Counted from the first letter of the stretch, positions 7,643-15,551 are shown. The stretch: DNA of 64,000 nucleotides from Mucilaginibacter sp. (GCF_028288225.1 NZ_JAQBOC010000094.1:101564-165563); one strand, 5' to 3'. Numbers and translations: made by a program. Notes: a model not told the origin generated them from the letters alone.

Positions 7643-7838
7643 TTAATGTTAAAGGTTAATAGATTTCGCTATAGTTAATAATTTTACAATTATATTCAAT
7701 ATCTGTCTAATTATCAAGTATTTTGAATAATATTTTATTTTAATGTGAAGTTAAATTATTATCTGTAAATTTAATATATTGATGATTATTATTAATATCT
7801 AATATAGGCTTTTTATACTTAAATTAACTGCTTATGGT

Positions 7839-8687
7839 TTATTTTAATATCAAAACAGGTACAGCAGCATTTTCTAGCAATTGCCGCGAAACGCTGGTAT
7901 GTAACAACGATTGCAAAAAACTGTATTTATGTGGCAATGCTATTACTATTTGTGCATCATTATGCTTTGCAAACTGAAGAATTCCGTTAATAATATCTGT
8001 TTCATTAATGAAATAATATTTGGGGTCATATGGTTTAAGGGCTGCATACAAGGCAGTTCCTTCTGCCATTTTCCCGGTATCGTCTGTTGAACCCTTGCCT
8101 TTATTATTAATATTCACCACCAGCAGGTCAAACTTTTTTCTGTTTAGCAGTTTCACAAGCGACTCTAAAGGGTCAAACTCCGTAACTTTATTAAAATCAC
8201 AGGCAACAACTATACGGCTTATATCTTCGATATTGTAGGTTGGCGGCACAACTATTACCGGTACCGGGCAGGTTTTTGATATTTTAACTACGTGGCTTCC
8301 AATTTTTGCATCATCATTGCTGCTATTCCCTTTAGTGCCAATTATAACAAGGTCGGCATTTTTACTGATGACATTTTCAACCACTGCACGCACTAAGTGC
8401 GTGCGGTTTAAATGCGTGCTTATTTCAACACCCGGCCTAACTTTTTTGTAAAGCTTTTTTTTGAACTCTTCCAGTTTTTTTATCCTATCGGCTGCATTTC
8501 GTTCAATTTCTTCATTCATCATAAGAACCATATCAGGATTAGGCAGCATGGTTTCATATACCGATACATAATAAGCATTTAATAAAACAATGTGCTTAAC
8601 TTCGGTTTGATGACTTAAAGCAGCAGCAAAATCGGCTGCGTGGACGGCGGTTTCTGAAAAATCAATAGGAACCAAATATGTTTTCAT
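7839..8687 (-). CDS. Tandem universal stress protein (two UspA domains)
   Basis: The product is 282 aa if started at the ATG at 8687 (MKTYLVPIDFSETAVHAADFAAAL), the classical UspA opening; an upstream ATG at 8753 adds 22 unusual residues and is less likely. Domain 1 (about 1-145) ends with an ATP-binding loop of the G2xG type (IGTKGNSSNDDAKIGSHVVK). Domain 2 (about 150-282) lacks a clear glycine loop (VIALPHKYSFLQSLLHTSVS), so it may not bind nucleotide. Such double-Usp proteins are common in Bacteroidota stress responses. It is a single gene with AT-rich flanks. Confidence 0.88.
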   Translation of the reverse strand: MKTYLVPIDFSETAVHAADFAAALSHQTEVKHIVLLNAYYVSVYETMLPNPDMVLMMNEEIERNAADRIKKLEEFKKKLYKKVRPGVEISTHLNRTHLVRAVVENVISKNADLVIIGTKGNSSNDDAKIGSHVVKISKTCPVPVIVVPPTYNIEDISRIVVACDFNKVTEFDPLESLVKLLNRKKFDLLVVNINNKGKGSTDDTGKMAEGTALYAALKPYDPKYYFINETDIINGILQFAKHNDAQIVIALPHKYSFLQSLLHTSVSRQLLENAAVPVLILK

Positions 8688-8960
8688 TAACAGTAAATTA
8701 GGGTATTCAGCTTTTATCCCCAGCACCAGGTCAAACAAAATATAAATTGACATTGCTTAAATTATCAACTCACATCTTTCAACACTAAAAATATGAAAAA
8801 TTACTGTTAGTGTTTATACAAAATTAATGTAATGGTAATTTTTCTTTTATAGAAATAAGAAAAAAAACCTGCCCAGATGAAGTCCCTGAAATAAATTTGT
8901 GATAATATCGGCAAGTAATAAAACCATGATAAAAATTTCATTGTGTTATTCATTCTTTAT

Positions 8961-9797
8961 CTATTTTACAAACTTGGCAGCTACCCAATTCTTGTTTTTT
9001 TTGTGGCTGATATATTTTAGCCCATGTTTACGGGCTTCTTCGGTAATTATATCAAGATCCGGCACTTCATAAAATCCGCTAAAATAAATTTCGCCATCCG
9101 TTTTTAGCACCTGGCTATAGCGGTCCATTTGATCGATCAGGATGTTGCGATTTATGTTAGCCAGGATAATATCGAAGTTTTCACCGGGAATCACTTCTTT
9201 CGACCCACAAAGCGCCGTAATATTTTCAATTTTATTTAATTGGGCATTTTCAATAGCACTGGCATAACAAACCTCATCATAATCAATAGCTGTAATTTCT
9301 GCAGCTCCCAATTTGGAAGCCATAATGGCTAAAATACCAGTTCCGCACCCCATATCAAGCACCTTTTGGTTTACAAAATCGTTTTCAAGCATCAGCTCAA
9401 GCATCATTGCGGTAGTTTGGTGATGCCCTGTGCCAAAAGCCATTTTAGGATCTATCACGATCTCGTACGGAAATTCGGGCTTGGGCTGATGAAATGTTGC
9501 CCGAACAAAAATTTGTTTGCCAATCTCTATCGGCTCAAAGTTACTTTCCCACACCTCATTCCAGTTTTTTTGAGGAATAAGCGTTATTTCATAGCTAAAG
9601 GTAAACAGATCCTGGTATGATGATAAAGTTTCGTCCAGCTTATCCTGGTCAAAATCAGTTACAGGGATATACGCCTTAAATCCAAAATCCAACTCCTCAA
9701 AAGTATCAAAACCTATTCCGCCCAAAGCATTTATCAGCAGATCTTGTTGGTAATCTTCAGTAGTTATGGTGGTGAAAAGTAATTCGTAATAATTCAT
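8961..9797 (-). CDS. prmA: Ribosomal protein L11 methyltransferase
   Basis: This 278-aa SAM-dependent enzyme trimethylates ribosomal protein L11. The N-terminal half (1-110) is the substrate-binding region (MNYYELLFTTITTEDYQQDLLINAL). The catalytic domain carries MAFGTGHHQTT, SAM motif I DMGCGTGILAIMASKLGA (about 145-162) and NINRNIL. The length is close to the family norm. It lies downstream of a small membrane protein and tpiA on the same strand, separated from them by word-repeat spacers. Confidence 0.94.
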   Translation of the reverse strand: MNYYELLFTTITTEDYQQDLLINALGGIGFDTFEELDFGFKAYIPVTDFDQDKLDETLSSYQDLFTFSYEITLIPQKNWNEVWESNFEPIEIGKQIFVRATFHQPKPEFPYEIVIDPKMAFGTGHHQTTAMMLELMLENDFVNQKVLDMGCGTGILAIMASKLGAAEITAIDYDEVCYASAIENAQLNKIENITALCGSKEVIPGENFDIILANINRNILIDQMDRYSQVLKTDGEIYFSGFYEVPDLDIITEEARKHGLKYISHKKNKNWVAAKFVK

Positions 9798-9803
9798 GGG
9801 AAT

Positions 9804-9946
9804 AGAGATTAGAGGTTGGAGATCAGAGATTAGTTGTTAAATAGTTTAAAATTGTATTTATCAAAGCCTGTCAGCTTCATCCAAATTATCAGCAAAAATC
9901 AAGGTCCTTTCTTTCGGACTTTACTGACTTTTCCGACTTTCGGACT
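9804..9946. repeat. Spacer with two different word-repeat arms
   Basis: One end (9804-9839) has the 7-nt words AGAGATT AGAGGTT GGAGATC AGAGATT. The other end (9909-9946) has the CTTTCGGAC / TTTACTGAC words of the AGTCCG vocabulary. They are not complementary, so this looks like a hybrid of two families seen complete at 10387-10466 and 46170-46328. Confidence 0.7.
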
Positions 9947-9953
9947 AAAAACA

Positions 9954-10376
9954 TTATTCAAACAGGTATAATACAATAAAATTAATCAACCAATAAACCA
10001 ATTGAACTGCCGACATAAAGCCAACCAGTTTAATGAGGTTATGAATGCCCCGCGCCGGATCCCAAATGGCATAACCTATCCCCAGTGCGAATATGAGGCA
10101 TACAAAACAAAGGTCGACCGTTAAATTTATTCTGTCGGCAACTGTTTTTTTCACCAGGCTGCGCCATACCGGCACCACAACTAATAATTGGGTTAATACA
10201 GCTACAACAAAAAGCAGTGGCAGCGTGTACCGGTAAAAAGACATAAAGCTTTTCAGGTTACCCAAACCCATTTCATCAATCTTTAAAGTAAAGTACACAG
10301 AACTATACCTTACCCCCGTAAAAAAGATAAAAAAACCGATGAAAGGCGGCAAGATAACTCTTAATAGCTTTTTCAT
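9954..10376 (-). CDS. Four-helix membrane protein, unknown function
   Basis: This 140-aa protein has about four hydrophobic segments (residues 7-27, 50-70, 88-107, 118-138) separated by short loops. No catalytic motif or known domain is recognised. It lies between tpiA and prmA on the same strand and could be read with tpiA, although a repeat-rich spacer separates them. The start MKKLLRVILPPFIGFF is convincing for a membrane protein. An integral inner-membrane location is inferred. Confidence 0.75.
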   Translation of the reverse strand: MKKLLRVILPPFIGFFIFFTGVRYSSVYFTLKIDEMGLGNLKSFMSFYRYTLPLLFVVAVLTQLLVVVPVWRSLVKKTVADRINLTVDLCFVCLIFALGIGYAIWDPARGIHNLIKLVGFMSAVQLVYWLINFIVLYLFE

Positions 10377-10386
10377 GTTTGGGGAC

Positions 10387-10466
10387 AGTGATTAGAGGTT
10401 AGAGACCAGAGATTAGTTGATATGCGGTACTTGCTAATCTCTGATCTCCAGCCTCTAATCTCTTTA
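10387..10466. repeat. Paired word-repeat spacer, AGAGATT vocabulary
   Basis: Left arm (10387-10423): GTGATT AGAGGTT AGAGACC AGAGATT AGTTG. Right arm (10433-10466): CTAATCT CTGATCT CCAGCCT CTAATCT CT. The period is 7 nt and the arms are close reverse complements with a 10-nt centre, so the whole spacer can form one imperfect hairpin of about 30 bp. Confidence 0.8.
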
Positions 10467-10468
10467 AC

Positions 10469-11233
10469 TCAATTAAACACTTTCACAATATCAATAAAAT
10501 CGCGGGATTTAAGTGAGGCACCGCCGATAAGGCCGCCATCAATATCGGGTTGCGCAAAAAGTTCGGGGGCGTTTTTAGGATTACAGCTTCCTCCGTATAA
10601 AATGGTTGTACTGTCTGCCACTTGCTGATTGTATTTTGCAGCTATTTCCTTGCGGATAAATGCATGGATCTCCTGTGCCTGTTCTGATGATGCAGTTACA
10701 CCGGTGCCAATAGCCCAAACCGGTTCATATGCTATTACAAGTTTAGCAAATTCAGTTTCAGCTAAATGAAAAACACCTTCAGCCAATTGGCTTTTAATAA
10801 TATCAAAATGCTGGTTAGCTTCCCTTTCCTGTAAAGTTTCACCGATGCAGAAAATAGGTTTCAAATCGTTTTTTAAAGCGGTGTCAGTCTTTTTAGCAAG
10901 CAGTTCATTGCTTTCGCCAAAATACTGGCGGCGTTCAGAGTGCCCTAAAATAACATACGCTGCTCCAACAGATTTTATCATTTTTGCTGATGTCTCGCCC
11001 GTATATGCTCCCGACTCGGCCTGATGAGCATTTTGCGCGCCCACAGCTACATTATTATAGCCCCTTGCCATTTGCGCAAGGCTGTGCAAGTGAATAAACG
11101 GACTGCAAATAACGGCCTGCTGTTTGCCTGTTGCTTCGTCTTTAAACATATTTATTATTTCAGAAAACAAGCTTAAACCTTCATTATAGTCAAGGTTCAT
11201 TTTCCAGTTTCCGGCAACAATTTTTTTTCTCAT
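10469..11233 (-). CDS. tpiA: Triosephosphate isomerase
   Basis: This 254-aa glycolytic enzyme interconverts dihydroxyacetone phosphate and glyceraldehyde 3-phosphate. It has MRKKIVAGNWKMNLD (substrate-binding Asn/Lys), the catalytic histidine region YVILGHSERR (about residue 100), catalytic glutamate in AYEPVWAIGTG (about 170) and the phosphate loops YGGSCNPKN and GGLIGGASL. Length and order are standard. It lies downstream of the GlmU-like gene across a 128-bp spacer that is almost entirely word repeat. Confidence 0.97.
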   Translation of the reverse strand: MRKKIVAGNWKMNLDYNEGLSLFSEIINMFKDEATGKQQAVICSPFIHLHSLAQMARGYNNVAVGAQNAHQAESGAYTGETSAKMIKSVGAAYVILGHSERRQYFGESNELLAKKTDTALKNDLKPIFCIGETLQEREANQHFDIIKSQLAEGVFHLAETEFAKLVIAYEPVWAIGTGVTASSEQAQEIHAFIRKEIAAKYNQQVADSTTILYGGSCNPKNAPELFAQPDIDGGLIGGASLKSRDFIDIVKVFN

Positions 11234-11236
11234 GAT

Positions 11237-11360
11237 TGTATTATTAGTTGATTAAGTTAGATTATGTTGATTGAGTTAGATTAAGTTTATTGTGTTGTAA
11301 GCTGATTGATGTTGATTTAACCACTCACTTAATCAACCTAATCAACTTAATCAACCACTA
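11237..11360. repeat. Paired word-repeat spacer, GTTGATT/GAGTTAG vocabulary
   Basis: Left arm (11237-11290): GTTGATTAA GTTAGATTAT GTTGATTGA GTTAGATTAA. Right arm (about 11318-11360): CTTAATCAACCTAATCAAC and TTAATCAACCACTAATC. It fills the whole space between two tandem minus-strand genes. Confidence 0.8.
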
Positions 11361-11361
11361 A

Positions 11362-12546
11362 TCAAAACCTTCTCAGCTCCTCAGTTAATTCAAATACAGT
11401 TTGTAATATATGTTTTTCATTCTCATCAAAATCACGATGCTCTCTGCGGGCAAATACTCTTTCGGCCGTTTCAAACATTTTTTTTATAGAATAAACGTCA
11501 TACCCGTGTGCGCCGCCCCATGAAAAATCAGGAACAAAATTCCGCGGGAAGCCTGAGCCAAAAATGTTTGCACTTACGCCTATTACCGTACCTGTATTAA
11601 ACATCGTATTTATAGCACATTTGGAGTGATCGGCCATTATTAGCCCGCAAAATTGCAGACCAGTTTTGCGGAAGCGTTGTGCGGTATAGTCCCACAGTTT
11701 CACATCATCATAATTATTTTTCAGGTTTGAGTTATTGGTATCGGCGCCGATATTGCACCACTCGCCTAAAACAGCATTCCCAAGGTAGCCTTCATGCCCT
11801 TTCGATGAATAACCCCAAATCACGGCATTATTAAGCTCGCCCCCCACCCTTGAGTACGGGCCTACGGTTGTAGCGCCATAGATCTTGGCCCCCATTTTCA
11901 CCTGCGAATGCTCACATAAAGCAAATGCGCCACGAATATGGGTTCCTTCCCAAACTTCCGTATTATTTGCCAGGTAAATTGGCCCGTTTATGGTGTTAAA
12001 AGTTGAACAATCAGCAATGGCGCCTTCCTCAGCAAAAAACTCATCCCCGATTATAGTATTTGTTTGGCTGATAGCTGCGCTGTTGCGGCCCTTTGTAAGC
12101 AAGGCAAAATCCTTTCGAAGCTCTATATCATTTTTCCTGAAAATATCTTCGGGAAACCTGACTATTACCGGTATATTTTCTAATACAGTAACTGCGGAAA
12201 ATTCAGCATTAGTGTTAAAATCAGCAGCATCGGTCCCGTTTAATCTAACAGCCAGCAGCTGGTCGCCATATTTTAAAGCTTCGCCGTTTTGCAGGCGGTC
12301 AATAGCCTCGGTTAAATATTCGTCAGGACAAACACCTCCATAAATAAATATATTATCCTGCTCAATTTTTAAAGGAAACTTTTTCTGTAACCAGGGTTGG
12401 GTATGAAAAGAAGTTTGCTGTTTTAAATGCTTTGCCCACTTTTCGGCAATGGTAAGGATACCTATGCGCAGGTCGGCCACCGGGCGGGTAAAAGTTAAAG
12501 GCAGAAGGGTTTGATGTGCGTTATCGTCGAATAAGATAATTGCCAT
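11362..12546 (-). CDS. GlmU-like sugar nucleotidyltransferase with beta-helix domain
   Basis: This 394-aa protein combines a nucleotidyltransferase-like N-terminal half (about 1-180, opening MAIILFDDNAHQTLLPLTFTRPVADLRIGIL) with a left-handed beta-helix of hexapeptide repeats (about 185-360: IGDEFFAEEGAIADCSTF ... VKMGAKIYGATTVGPYSRVGG). It matches the Bacteroidota 'GlmU family' proteins. The classical GxGTRMxP pyrophosphorylase loop is replaced by LTFTRPVADLRIG, so its reaction is uncertain. The start ATG at 12546 lies 4 nt from a TATTTTTG box and just after a terminator, so it must have its own promoter. Confidence 0.85.
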   Translation of the reverse strand: MAIILFDDNAHQTLLPLTFTRPVADLRIGILTIAEKWAKHLKQQTSFHTQPWLQKKFPLKIEQDNIFIYGGVCPDEYLTEAIDRLQNGEALKYGDQLLAVRLNGTDAADFNTNAEFSAVTVLENIPVIVRFPEDIFRKNDIELRKDFALLTKGRNSAAISQTNTIIGDEFFAEEGAIADCSTFNTINGPIYLANNTEVWEGTHIRGAFALCEHSQVKMGAKIYGATTVGPYSRVGGELNNAVIWGYSSKGHEGYLGNAVLGEWCNIGADTNNSNLKNNYDDVKLWDYTAQRFRKTGLQFCGLIMADHSKCAINTMFNTGTVIGVSANIFGSGFPRNFVPDFSWGGAHGYDVYSIKKMFETAERVFARREHRDFDENEKHILQTVFELTEELRRF

Positions 12547-12548
12547 GT

Positions 12549-12588
12549 TGCAAAAATAAAAAAAGTCCCCCGATGTACCGGGAGACTT
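12549..12588 (-). terminator. Intrinsic terminator of rpmE2
   Basis: Read on the minus strand, AAGTCTCCCG (12588-12579) pairs with CGGGGGACTT (12572-12563) with one mismatch, followed by a T-rich run (TTTTTTTATTTTT). It ends the rpmE2 transcript directly in front of the next gene's start codon. Confidence 0.85.
12551..12558 (-). promoter_or_regulatory. -7 promoter box of the GlmU-like gene
   Basis: TATTTTTG on the minus strand, 4 nt before the ATG at 12546. It lies inside the T tract of the rpmE2 terminator, so the same bases would serve as terminator and promoter. A leaderless mRNA is implied. Confidence 0.5.
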
Positions 12589-12614
12589 GTAAATATTTTA
12601 TCGAAAAAACAAAA

Positions 12615-12863
12615 TTACTTTTTGTTGTAACGGGTGCGGAATTTATCAATACGCCCTGCAGTATCAACCAGTTTCATTTTACCGGTATAAAAAGGGTGTG
12701 AAGTATGAGAAATTTCTAATTTAATCAGCGGATATTCATTGCCATCTTCCCATTTAACGGTTTCGCGGCTATCGATGCATGATTTGGTTATAAAAGAATA
12801 GTCGTTTGACATATCCTTGAAAACAACTAACCTATAGTTTGATGGATGCAGATCTTTTTTCAT
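12615..12863 (-). CDS. rpmE2: 50S ribosomal protein L31, type B (zinc-free)
   Basis: This 82-aa protein starts MKKDLHPSNYRLVVFKDMSND and contains FITKSCIDSRETVKWEDG and SHPFYTGKMKLVDTAGRIDKFRTRYNKK. It lacks the CxxC zinc motifs of type A L31, which marks the type B (YkgM/RpmE2) form. In many bacteria type B replaces type A when zinc is scarce, but in Bacteroidota it is often the only copy. It has its own promoter box (12893-12900), a purine-rich ribosome site (AAGGAAG) and terminator. Confidence 0.95.
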   Translation of the reverse strand: MKKDLHPSNYRLVVFKDMSNDYSFITKSCIDSRETVKWEDGNEYPLIKLEISHTSHPFYTGKMKLVDTAGRIDKFRTRYNKK

Positions 12864-12892
12864 TGTGTTATAACTTCCTTATAAAAGAGGTG

Positions 12893-12900
12893 CAAATGTA
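12893..12900 (-). promoter_or_regulatory. -7 promoter box of rpmE2
   Basis: TACATTTG on the minus strand, 29 nt before the rpmE2 ATG; an exact TAnnTTTG match. Confidence 0.65.
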
Positions 12901-12945
12901 GTAATAATATTTAAATATGAAAGGGGTATTTTGTTTTTTTGTGAA

Positions 12946-13009
12946 TGGTTGATTAAGTTAGATTAGGTTGATTGAGTTGGTTATGTTGAGCTGGTTAAAT
13001 TGATTAGGG
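12946..13009. repeat. Single-arm word repeat, GTTGATT/GAGTTAG vocabulary
   Basis: GTTGATTAA GTTAGATTAG GTTGATTGA GTTGGTTAT GTTGAGCTG and further decayed words. No matching right arm is found before the next gene. Confidence 0.7.
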
Positions 13010-13021
13010 AATGTATGCAGG

Positions 13022-13041
13022 AGACGCGATGCTTCGCGTCT
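13022..13041 (+). other. REP-like hairpin AGACGCGA/TCGCGTCT
   Basis: A perfect 8-bp stem (13022-13029 with 13034-13041) and a TGCT loop, G+C-rich in an AT-rich spacer. It looks like a small dispersed extragenic palindrome. Confidence 0.6.
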
Positions 13042-13057
13042 TTCTGCACGAAGTTGT

Positions 13058-13171
13058 CTGAACCGGGATTAAACGGATTTTTGGATTTATCAGATTTTGC
13101 TTTTACCAGGAAAAATATTTAAAATCGCCGGCAATCGCTAAAATCCTCTAATCTGTTTAATCCCGGTTCAG
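13058..13171. repeat. Long inverted repeat, CTGAACCGGGATTAAAC arms
   Basis: CTGAACCGGGATTAAAC (13058-13074) is repeated exactly inverted at 13155-13171. Similarity continues inward through GGATTTTTGGATTT-like words, giving arms of about 40 bp around a short centre. It belongs to the paired spacer elements, with its own vocabulary. Confidence 0.8.
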
Positions 13172-13180
13172 AAAATAATG

Positions 13181-13270
13181 GCGTTCCCGCTGATAGAAGC
13201 GGGCCGGGCTATCCGCTCAAACTGCACAGGCCTTAGCCACGTGGGCGGTATCCGTTTCTATCCCTAACGC
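13181..13270. ncRNA. Candidate structured intergenic element closed by GCGTT/AACGC
   Basis: The 90-bp element begins GCGTT and ends AACGC, which pair as an outer stem. Directly inside is a perfect hairpin CCCGCT-GATAGA-AGCGGG (13186-13203), then GGGCTATCCGC, a CCACGTGG palindrome (13238-13245 region) and TATCCCT. From memory, elements with GCGTTAGGGAT and GCGGATAGCCCG at similar places are frequent in Bacteroidota spacers. Strand and function are unknown; it could be a small RNA, a 3'-end element or a dispersed repeat. Confidence 0.5.
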
Positions 13271-13279
13271 AAATAAATT

Positions 13280-13708
13280 TCATCTTGATTCCTGGCTCTT
13301 GATTCTTGGTTCTAACTCCTGACATAACTCAATCAGCACCCCATTTGCACTCTTCGGGTGCACAAAACACACCAGCTTATTATCAGCCCCTAATTTGGGC
13401 TCATCGTTCAACAATACAAATCCTTCGCCTTTAAGCCGTTCCATCTCAGCTTTTATATCATCAACCTCAAAAGCAATGTGGTGGATCCCTTCTCCTTTTT
13501 TGGCAATAAACTTAGCAATCGGGCTATCCGGGTTTGATGCCTCCAATAACTCAATTTTATTGGGGCCTGCACTTAAAAAAGCTGTTTTAACGCCTTCAGA
13601 AAGCACATCTTCTATTTTATAGATAGTAGTATTCAGCAGTTTTCCATAGATCTTTCCTGCGCTTTGGAGGCTGTTAACAGCTATGCCAATATGCTCAATC
13701 TTATTCAT
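13280..13708 (-). CDS. mce: Methylmalonyl-CoA epimerase
   Basis: This 142-aa member of the vicinal-oxygen-chelate fold interconverts (R)- and (S)-methylmalonyl-CoA in propionate and branched-chain metabolism. Two beta-alpha-beta-beta modules are visible: MNKIEHIGIAVNSLQSAGKIYGKLL (metal His at residue 6) and GIHHIAFEVDDIKAEMERLK (metal His), ending with the metal Glu in GVLIELCQ. The length is typical. The ATG at 13708 lies 3 nt after an AATATTTG box; a TTG two codons earlier is rejected. The C-terminal tail (EPRIKSQESR) is encoded by a spacer word repeat and is probably not native. Confidence 0.9.
   Translation of the reverse strand: MNKIEHIGIAVNSLQSAGKIYGKLLNTTIYKIEDVLSEGVKTAFLSAGPNKIELLEASNPDSPIAKFIAKKGEGIHHIAFEVDDIKAEMERLKGEGFVLLNDEPKLGADNKLVCFVHPKSANGVLIELCQELEPRIKSQESR
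13281..13320. repeat. Word repeat CTTGATTCTTG covering the mce 3' end
   Basis: CTTGATTC CTGGCTCT TGATTC TTGGTTCT words, also seen at 15589-15627. They lie inside the last codons of mce, which shows that a spacer repeat has been recruited into the reading frame. Confidence 0.6.
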
Positions 13709-13711
13709 GTC

Positions 13712-13719
13712 CAAATATT
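13712..13719 (-). promoter_or_regulatory. -7-like box of mce
   Basis: AATATTTG on the minus strand, 3 nt before the ATG. It differs from TAnnTTTG at the first base only. Confidence 0.4.
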
Positions 13720-13782
13720 GTAAATTAATGCTGCTTTAAGTAGTTTAAGCCTTGTTTTGAATGATTTTAAATAAACTTTATC

Positions 13783-13790
13783 TATCTTTG
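13783..13790 (+). promoter_or_regulatory. Promoter of the isc operon
   Basis: TATCTTTG (-7) with TTTTG at 13755-13759 as a possible -33 element (23-nt spacing). It lies 21 nt before the iscS ATG. Confidence 0.6.
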
Positions 13791-13811
13791 TATTGTTAAT
13801 AATATTCGCTT

Positions 13812-15023
13812 ATGAATCTTCCGATATACTTAGACAATAACGCTACAACTCCCATGGATCCACGGGTACTGGAAGCGATGTTGCCGTATTTTAATGAAAA
13901 ATTTGGTAATGCTGCAAGCCGTAACCATCCATTTGGATGGGTAGCCGAAGAAGGTGTTGATTATGCACGCGAGCAGGTGGCCAAGTTAATTGGTGCCAGC
14001 GATAAGGAAATTATCTTTACATCAGGTGCTACAGAATCAGATAACCTTGCTATTAAGGGCGTGTTTGAGATGTATAAAGAAAAAGGTAACCACATAATAA
14101 CTACAGTTACCGAGCATAAAGCTGTTCTTGATGCCTGCAAACACGTTGAAAAACTTGGCGGAAAAGTTACTTACCTGCCGGTTAAGGAAGATGGTCTGCT
14201 TGACCTTGAAGTGCTTGAAAAAGCCATGACCAGTGATACTATTTTAGTATCAGTAATGTATGGTAATAACGAAATAGGTGTTATACAACCAATTAAAGAA
14301 ATTGCTGCAATTGCCCATAAATATGGTGCATTGTTTATGACAGATGCTGTACAGGCCGTTGGTAAGATCCCGGTTGATGTTAACAGGGATGGAATTGATC
14401 TTTTAGCACTTACTGCTCATAAAATATATGGTCCTAAGGGCGTTGGTGCATTGTATGTACGCCGCAAAGGCCCAAGAGTTAAAGTTACCGCTCAAATGGA
14501 CGGTGGCGGCCATGAGCGCGGAATGCGTTCAGGCACATTAAATGTACCGGGCATTGTTGGCCTTGGTAAAGCTTGTGAATTGTGCGGTTTGGAAATGGAA
14601 AGCGAAGCAAAACGTTTATCAGCTTTACGCGATAAATTACAGGCTTCGTTAACTGTACTGGAAGAAAGTTATGTAAACGGCAACGTTGAACATCGCTTAC
14701 CGCATGTAGCCAATATCTCATTTAAATATGTTGAAGGCGAAGGCTTAATGATGGCTATGAAGGACCTGGCTGTATCATCAGGTTCAGCTTGTACATCGGC
14801 TTCGCTGGAACCATCATACGTGTTGAAAAGCTTAGGTTTATCAGATGACCTGGCGCATTCGTCTATCCGTTTTGGTTTAGGCCGGTTTACTACTGAAGAG
14901 GAAGTAGATTATGCAATTGAAGTAACCAAAAAATCGGTCACCCATCTTCGCGAGCTTTCTCCGCTATGGGAAATGTTTAAAGAAGGTATTGACCTTAACT
15001 CAATTGAGTGGGCAGAACATTAA
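13812..15023 (+). CDS. iscS: Cysteine desulfurase IscS
   Basis: This 403-aa PLP enzyme removes sulfur from cysteine and passes it to IscU for iron-sulfur cluster building. It opens MNLPIYLDNNATTPMDPRVLEAM. The PLP lysine is in LTAHKIYGPKGVGALY (about residue 202), a cofactor-stacking His in TVTEHKAVLDA, and the sulfur-carrying Cys in SSGSACTSASLEPSYVL (about 325). The length is normal for group I desulfurases. It is followed in the same direction by iscU and iscA. No iscR, hscA/B or fdx follow, so this is a short operon. Confidence 0.96.
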   Translation: MNLPIYLDNNATTPMDPRVLEAMLPYFNEKFGNAASRNHPFGWVAEEGVDYAREQVAKLIGASDKEIIFTSGATESDNLAIKGVFEMYKEKGNHIITTVTEHKAVLDACKHVEKLGGKVTYLPVKEDGLLDLEVLEKAMTSDTILVSVMYGNNEIGVIQPIKEIAAIAHKYGALFMTDAVQAVGKIPVDVNRDGIDLLALTAHKIYGPKGVGALYVRRKGPRVKVTAQMDGGGHERGMRSGTLNVPGIVGLGKACELCGLEMESEAKRLSALRDKLQASLTVLEESYVNGNVEHRLPHVANISFKYVEGEGLMMAMKDLAVSSGSACTSASLEPSYVLKSLGLSDDLAHSSIRFGLGRFTTEEEVDYAIEVTKKSVTHLRELSPLWEMFKEGIDLNSIEWAEH

Positions 15024-15025
15024 TT

Positions 15026-15062
15026 GATGTGCAAATATGCGGATGTGCGAATGTGCGGATGC
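15026..15062. repeat. Single-arm word repeat, ATGTGCGG vocabulary
   Basis: GTGCAAAT ATGCGGAT GTGCGAAT GTGCGGAT GC between iscS and iscU. It is followed by a second short tandem (CACTAATTCAATAAAT twice, 15098-15125). Confidence 0.65.
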
Positions 15063-15135
15063 AAAAAATATAAAATAACGAATTGGCATTAAAATCACTA
15101 ATTCAATAAATCACTAATTCAATAATTAAAGTAAA

Positions 15136-15549
15136 ATGGCTTATTCAGATAAAGTAATCGATCACTATACCAACCCCCGCAATGTGGGCACTTTGGATAA
15201 AAGTAACCACAAAGTAGGCACAGGTTTGGTGGGCGCCCCTGAATGCGGCGACGTTATGCGCCTGCAGATCCAGGTTGATGACAATAACATGATAACTGAT
15301 GCTAAATTTAAAACATTTGGATGCGGCTCAGCTATTGCATCATCGTCATTAGCTACAGAATGGCTTAAAGGCAAAAGCATTGATGATGCCATGAAGATTG
15401 ACAACATGGATATTGTTGAAGAATTGGCGCTTCCACCGGTGAAAATTCACTGCTCGGTATTGGCAGAGGATGCAATAAAAGCGGCGATTAATGATTACCG
15501 TGTAAAAAATGGCATGGCGGCAATTGAAAGCCAAAAAGTACATCACTAA
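15136..15549 (+). CDS. iscU: Iron-sulfur cluster scaffold IscU
   Basis: This 137-aa scaffold protein assembles [2Fe-2S] clusters from iron and the sulfur delivered by IscS. The three cluster cysteines and the aspartate are in place: GAPECGDVM (about residue 37), FKTFGCGSAIASSSLATEW (about 63) and IHCSVLAEDAIKAAI (about 106). The LPPVK(I/L)HC motif, read by HscA in other bacteria, is present as LPPVKIHC. The length is typical. It is the middle gene of iscS-iscU-iscA. Confidence 0.96.
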   Translation: MAYSDKVIDHYTNPRNVGTLDKSNHKVGTGLVGAPECGDVMRLQIQVDDNNMITDAKFKTFGCGSAIASSSLATEWLKGKSIDDAMKIDNMDIVEELALPPVKIHCSVLAEDAIKAAINDYRVKNGMAAIESQKVHH

Positions 15550-15551
15550 GA

